DNA from: Dactylonectria macrodidyma | Taxonomy: Eukaryota; Ascomycota; Sordariomycetes; Hypocreales; Nectriaceae | Direction of reading: 5' to 3' | Length of the DNA: 64,000 nucleotides | Assembly: GCA_020744425.1 (NCBI GenBank) | Contig: JAGMUV010000006.1 | Span: 1,798,001 to 1,862,000 of the forward strand | Shown here: piece after piece, positions 60,830-64,000 of the stretch | How positions within the stretch are numbered: the stretch's first letter is position 1 | How the letters are laid out: each line of letters begins with the position of its first letter | The notes under the pieces: model-generated | Seen by the model: the letters and a program-made list of their open reading frames with translations, nothing else | Databases searched by the model: none | Told to the model about the DNA's origin: nothing | Translations under genes and position numbers: made by a program

Positions 60830-63361
60830 ATGACATCTTCATCACAGAATCCCTATGTCCGATCTCCAAACCTATCCACAAGGTCCTACGACTCCTCTTC
60901 CGTCTCGTCCGCCACCTCGCCTCGGCCTTCGTCACAGTACCTTGCCGGAGTCATGAGCGCCAATCCAAGATTAAATACGGCACCGACTCCCCAGCCTATT
61001 GGCATCCCGCATCTTCCTTCAGTCAGCCAGGGCTTTCAACCGTACACCCCAATGCCCACGTCTTCGTCCTTGGGGCAGGAGTCTCTTGCGTCAACAGACT
61101 CCGTAGCAAGCACTCCAGGCCCATCCAGCGCACATCTTTCCAACCCTCAGGGACAGAAGAGGGCTTATCGCCAACGGAGGAAAGATCCAAGTTGCGACGC
61201 GTGCCGGGAAAGGAAGGTGAAGTGTGATGCTACGGAGACTACAAGCTGCTCGGAATGCTCGAGCCGGAATGTCAAATGCCAGTTTACCAAGGAGACAAAT
61301 CGACGGATGTCGTCCATCAAGCAGGTCCAGGACCTGGAGAAGCAGATGGAACGGGTAAAGAGGGAGAACAATGGTTTGCGGCGGATGCTTCAGGACAAGG
61401 ATGGGTCGATGGACTTGGACCTGGAAACACCAGATCAACCAACTCCCTTACTACCGGTGATCGGATCAGAACCGAAACGACGAAAACGACCAGCGCCTGT
61501 CCCTGAACTCGCCAGAGCACGAGCAAATTTGCGGAACTTCTCAAAAGGTGTCTGGAAGCCCCCGGCACAGTACCGCGCTCCGGGTCCGACGTACTTCAAT
61601 CCTCCGAGACCTGAACTTCCTTCAAGAAACGTCGTTGACCAGCTACTGCGCAACTACTACTCCTCCTCCCATGCCATGTTTCCAATTCTACACTTCCCAA
61701 CCTTCCGGGCGGCGGTTGACAACCTATACTCCGGCAGCACTGTGGCCAGGACATCACCCGCGTGGCTTTCACTCTTCTTCGCCGTTCTCGCTGCTGGCAG
61801 CCTCTTCGGTCCCGCGTCGCACTCAAGCTCGTTTTATCAACCCGCCGAGTTTCTTGAGACCGCGAACAAGATGATTGATCCTTGGAACGATGAGTTTTCC
61901 CTGGATAATGCCAGAGGGATGGCTCTGATTGCCCTGTGTCTCAACGAAATGAATTTGAAATCCGCAGCATGGACTTGGCTTGGCAGGGCGGTTCGAGTCG
62001 GTCAAGATCTGGGGCTCTACTCTGAATCTGGACCGTGGCCAGTGATTGAGGGAGAGATGCGACGAAGGACGTGGTGGACCATCTATATCCTGGACAGGAC
62101 TCTGGCTACGGAACTGGGCCGGCCCGTCCTGATCGATGACGGAGATTGTGACGTGTCTTTGCCAGCTGGCGTAGACGATCAGTACATTCATGAAGGGGGT
62201 ATGCTGGTCCCAAACGGTGCAGAACCACTGACGCATTCTCTGCTTGCTGTTATTCATGTCGTCAGGTCCTACACGGCACTCCTCGCAGCTCTGACGCCGC
62301 CGGCGTTATCTTCAGTGCAGCTATCTACTTTCGAGGATCACTTCAAGAAGTGCCTGGACACGTTTCCACCTGCTTGCGACCCTTCTAGCACCGTTCCGCT
62401 AGCCCCTCACTTTCTCGCCCCCTTAGCATACCTCTTCCATGCTCGACTGCTCCTCCACCGACATCACCTTGACCCGGGATATCCCCTCGAAGCTCGGCTT
62501 GCCTCTGTTGATAGTTGCACACACGTAGCACTCGAGACGGCTTCTCTTCTTCATCGATCGAACACCTCACTCCTTGCCGATGGGGCAACTGCTCTCTTGA
62601 CGACGCACATCTTTCGATGCACTCTATTTCTGCTTCTCACCGGGTACTTGGACCATGCCACCACATGCATCCGAGCTATGGCTTCGATCAGCACGCGCAG
62701 AGACGTTGCCACCCCGTGCGGCCGGTTTCTATCGTTCTTCGTTTCAACTCTGGGGACAAAGAAAACCGAATTCGCCAGCTATCTCTCCCGGAGCGCTCCC
62801 CCTCCTCCCTTTGGCACACCTCGCCAATCGATCGACCACGCCGCTATCCTACAAATGTTCTCACGGGATGAAGATCTGCTAGCATATGTGTCGGCAGACC
62901 TCCAAGCTTCCCCGGATGCTTCATGGCTTTGGGCTGGTTTGGAGCGTGAGGCGCAACTCCCTCAGCCTTCTCCGCCTGTAATATCGCAGGCTGCCGGGGT
63001 TGGCAGCAGCCTTCTCAGCTCGGAGGCACGAATTGGCCTGGCTGAGGCGCAAGACAGGGAATGGGGCGGGTGGACAAGGCTTGAGGCCGCTGTTCGCGGG
63101 CTTGATGTTGCAGGAAATGTAACACCAACTCCCACACCATCGAACCCGGCATGGACGTTACCCCCGCCTATCAAAAGCGAGACGCCTGGTCCGTCGGTGG
63201 AACTCCCTCGAATAGGCGAGGTTCCACGCTTCGGATCTGAGGCTCCGAGGCTTGTAGAGGCGAGCGGACGAGCGAGCCCAGCAACCGGTAGCAACCTTAG
63301 CACAGGCGGGAATAATCCTGGGAACTCCAAGGACCGCCTAAGCATCGCCAACATCATCTAA
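60830..63361 (+). CDS. Zn2Cys6 transcription factor
   Basis: Fungal binuclear-zinc-cluster regulator, nuclear. Intronless, 843 aa from ATG 60830; an in-frame ATG at 60725 would add 35 residues of unlikely composition, so I prefer MTSSSQNPYVRSP as start. The N-terminus is Ser/Pro-rich. The zinc cluster at 122-150 (CDACRERKVKCDATETTSC...) has spacing C-X2-C-X6-C-X7-C-X2-C-X6-C, followed by a linker and a coiled-coil dimerisation helix (SIKQVQDLEKQMERVKREN). The middle region is the fungal-specific TF domain (about 265-620, with ILHFPTFRAA, WTWLGRAVRVGQDLGL, RRRTWWTIYILDR and GRPVLIDDGDCDV). The C-terminus is disordered and ends RLSIANII. Target genes are unknown; I do not assign a name. Confidence 0.9.
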   Translation: MTSSSQNPYVRSPNLSTRSYDSSSVSSATSPRPSSQYLAGVMSANPRLNTAPTPQPIGIPHLPSVSQGFQPYTPMPTSSSLGQESLASTDSVASTPGPSSAHLSNPQGQKRAYRQRRKDPSCDACRERKVKCDATETTSCSECSSRNVKCQFTKETNRRMSSIKQVQDLEKQMERVKRENNGLRRMLQDKDGSMDLDLETPDQPTPLLPVIGSEPKRRKRPAPVPELARARANLRNFSKGVWKPPAQYRAPGPTYFNPPRPELPSRNVVDQLLRNYYSSSHAMFPILHFPTFRAAVDNLYSGSTVARTSPAWLSLFFAVLAAGSLFGPASHSSSFYQPAEFLETANKMIDPWNDEFSLDNARGMALIALCLNEMNLKSAAWTWLGRAVRVGQDLGLYSESGPWPVIEGEMRRRTWWTIYILDRTLATELGRPVLIDDGDCDVSLPAGVDDQYIHEGGMLVPNGAEPLTHSLLAVIHVVRSYTALLAALTPPALSSVQLSTFEDHFKKCLDTFPPACDPSSTVPLAPHFLAPLAYLFHARLLLHRHHLDPGYPLEARLASVDSCTHVALETASLLHRSNTSLLADGATALLTTHIFRCTLFLLLTGYLDHATTCIRAMASISTRRDVATPCGRFLSFFVSTLGTKKTEFASYLSRSAPPPPFGTPRQSIDHAAILQMFSRDEDLLAYVSADLQASPDASWLWAGLEREAQLPQPSPPVISQAAGVGSSLLSSEARIGLAEAQDREWGGWTRLEAAVRGLDVAGNVTPTPTPSNPAWTLPPPIKSETPGPSVELPRIGEVPRFGSEAPRLVEASGRASPATGSNLSTGGNNPGNSKDRLSIANII

Positions 63362-63850
63362 AAGCTCAACCACCCAATTTCCGGAAAACAAGCAGTTTAA
63401 TGTCTATCAATCGATGAGCGCACGCCAGGCGTCCACTGGCCAACTCTAATGCAATACCCCCCTTATTTGAGCGTTTCACGATACCTCGGTTTTGTTTTGG
63501 TTGGGCAAACTATTTTTTTTTATTTTACGGCAATATCACTATCGGTGCTTGATTTGTTGCAAATGGGCGGATTGTAGGAAAGAAGAACAGATCCGAGGCG
63601 CGGTACTGGGGATTGAATGGTGTATGTGCGAAATCGAAGACGGCCAGCGCGGCGTTTAGGCGGAACCGCTCGCATTTGAAGCGGCGGCGAGATATAGAAG
63701 GATATACGTGTACCTATTGAGCTGCATAAATGGATTATACCGGCGTTGTTGGCCGATGATATTGGTTGTTGGTTACGAGCACTTTTCAAACAGGCTGACT
63801 ACATGTTGTTGCCGTAAGTTGAATTTTGCCAGTGACTCTGAAAAAAATAT
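63362..63850. other. convergent 3' region at the right end
   Basis: Gap between the 3' ends of the zinc-cluster gene and the partial minus-strand gene. Contains a T9 run near 63513. A minus-strand frame (63520-63789) has no motif. Confidence 0.5.
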
Positions 63851-64000
63851 CTAGTGTGCGTCTTTGCTGAAACCAAGCTTCAAAACTCTCTCCTGAAGTA
63901 CATTTCTCATATCACCGCCATCATCCATGTACTCAGCCATGTCGAGGGCCTTAAGCGCCCACTGATGACACAGGGCCTCGTCCCCCCTCGCTAGAATGTC
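63851..64000 (-). CDS. 3' end of a gene cut by the window edge
   Basis: Minus-strand frame open from the window edge to TAG at 63851-63853, 49 codons: DILARGDEALCHQWALKALD, then MAEYMDDGGDMRNVLQ, ending KLGFSKDAH. The amphipathic helix pairs (ALCHQWALKALDMAEY) look like the end of a helical-repeat or TPR-like protein, but the fragment is too short to name. Codon composition and residues look coding, unlike the flanking chance frames. Confidence 0.5.
   Translation of the reverse strand, partial: DILARGDEALCHQWALKALDMAEYMDDGGDMRNVLQERVLKLGFSKDAH

Overview
The window is nuclear DNA of a filamentous ascomycete, most likely a Sordariomycete (Hypocreales-like). The evidence is short GT-AG introns (about 50-190 nt) with CTAAC/CTGAC-type branch points, CT-rich tracts in front of genes, and a fungal gene set (SPT20, ATG27, PEX22-like, cutinase, Zn2Cys6 regulator, fungal-type hormone-sensitive-lipase homologue). 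No rRNA, convincing tRNA, CRISPR array or intact transposon was seen. I place fifteen genes with good support, one small gene tentatively, one decayed reading frame, and one gene cut by the right edge. Intron positions were read by eye; in every spliced model the exon phases close.

Left part (1-18.2 kb): about 8 kb with little coding content (a broken reading frame at 5.4 kb and a possible 77-aa Cys/His-rich protein at 7.06 kb). Then come eIF2B-gamma (minus) and a PEX22-like peroxin (plus) sharing a 652-bp divergent promoter, followed on the plus strand by the SAGA subunit SPT20 with very long polyglutamine and by ATG27.

Middle (19.4-43 kb): ARG8 (acetylornithine aminotransferase) with a TATA box and a Gcn4/CPC1-type cluster; then a run of minus-strand genes: a seven-exon secreted protein of unknown function, glutamate decarboxylase (5 exons), an HSL-family esterase with a membrane N-terminus, a three-exon cutinase and a four-exon calpain-like protease. 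A 6.5-kb gene-free block lies upstream of glutamate decarboxylase.

Right part (43.7-64 kb): a RING/TRAF-type zinc-finger protein, the E4 ubiquitin ligase UFD2 (7 exons, first intron GC-AG) and adenine deaminase AAH1 on the opposite strand. After a 9.5-kb gene-poor block comes a Zn2Cys6 regulator, and the last 150 bases hold the 3' end of a minus-strand gene. Several genes touch nitrogen and amino-acid metabolism (ARG8, GAD, AAH1) and protein turnover (calpain, RING protein, UFD2, ATG27), but they are ordinary neighbours, not an evident gene cluster. I found no convincing new multi-gene system. The best second-look items are the unknown secreted protein, the frame-preserving stop-free GAD intron, the PKA-type site in the HSL insertion, the GC-AG intron of UFD2, and two decayed coding-like stretches.
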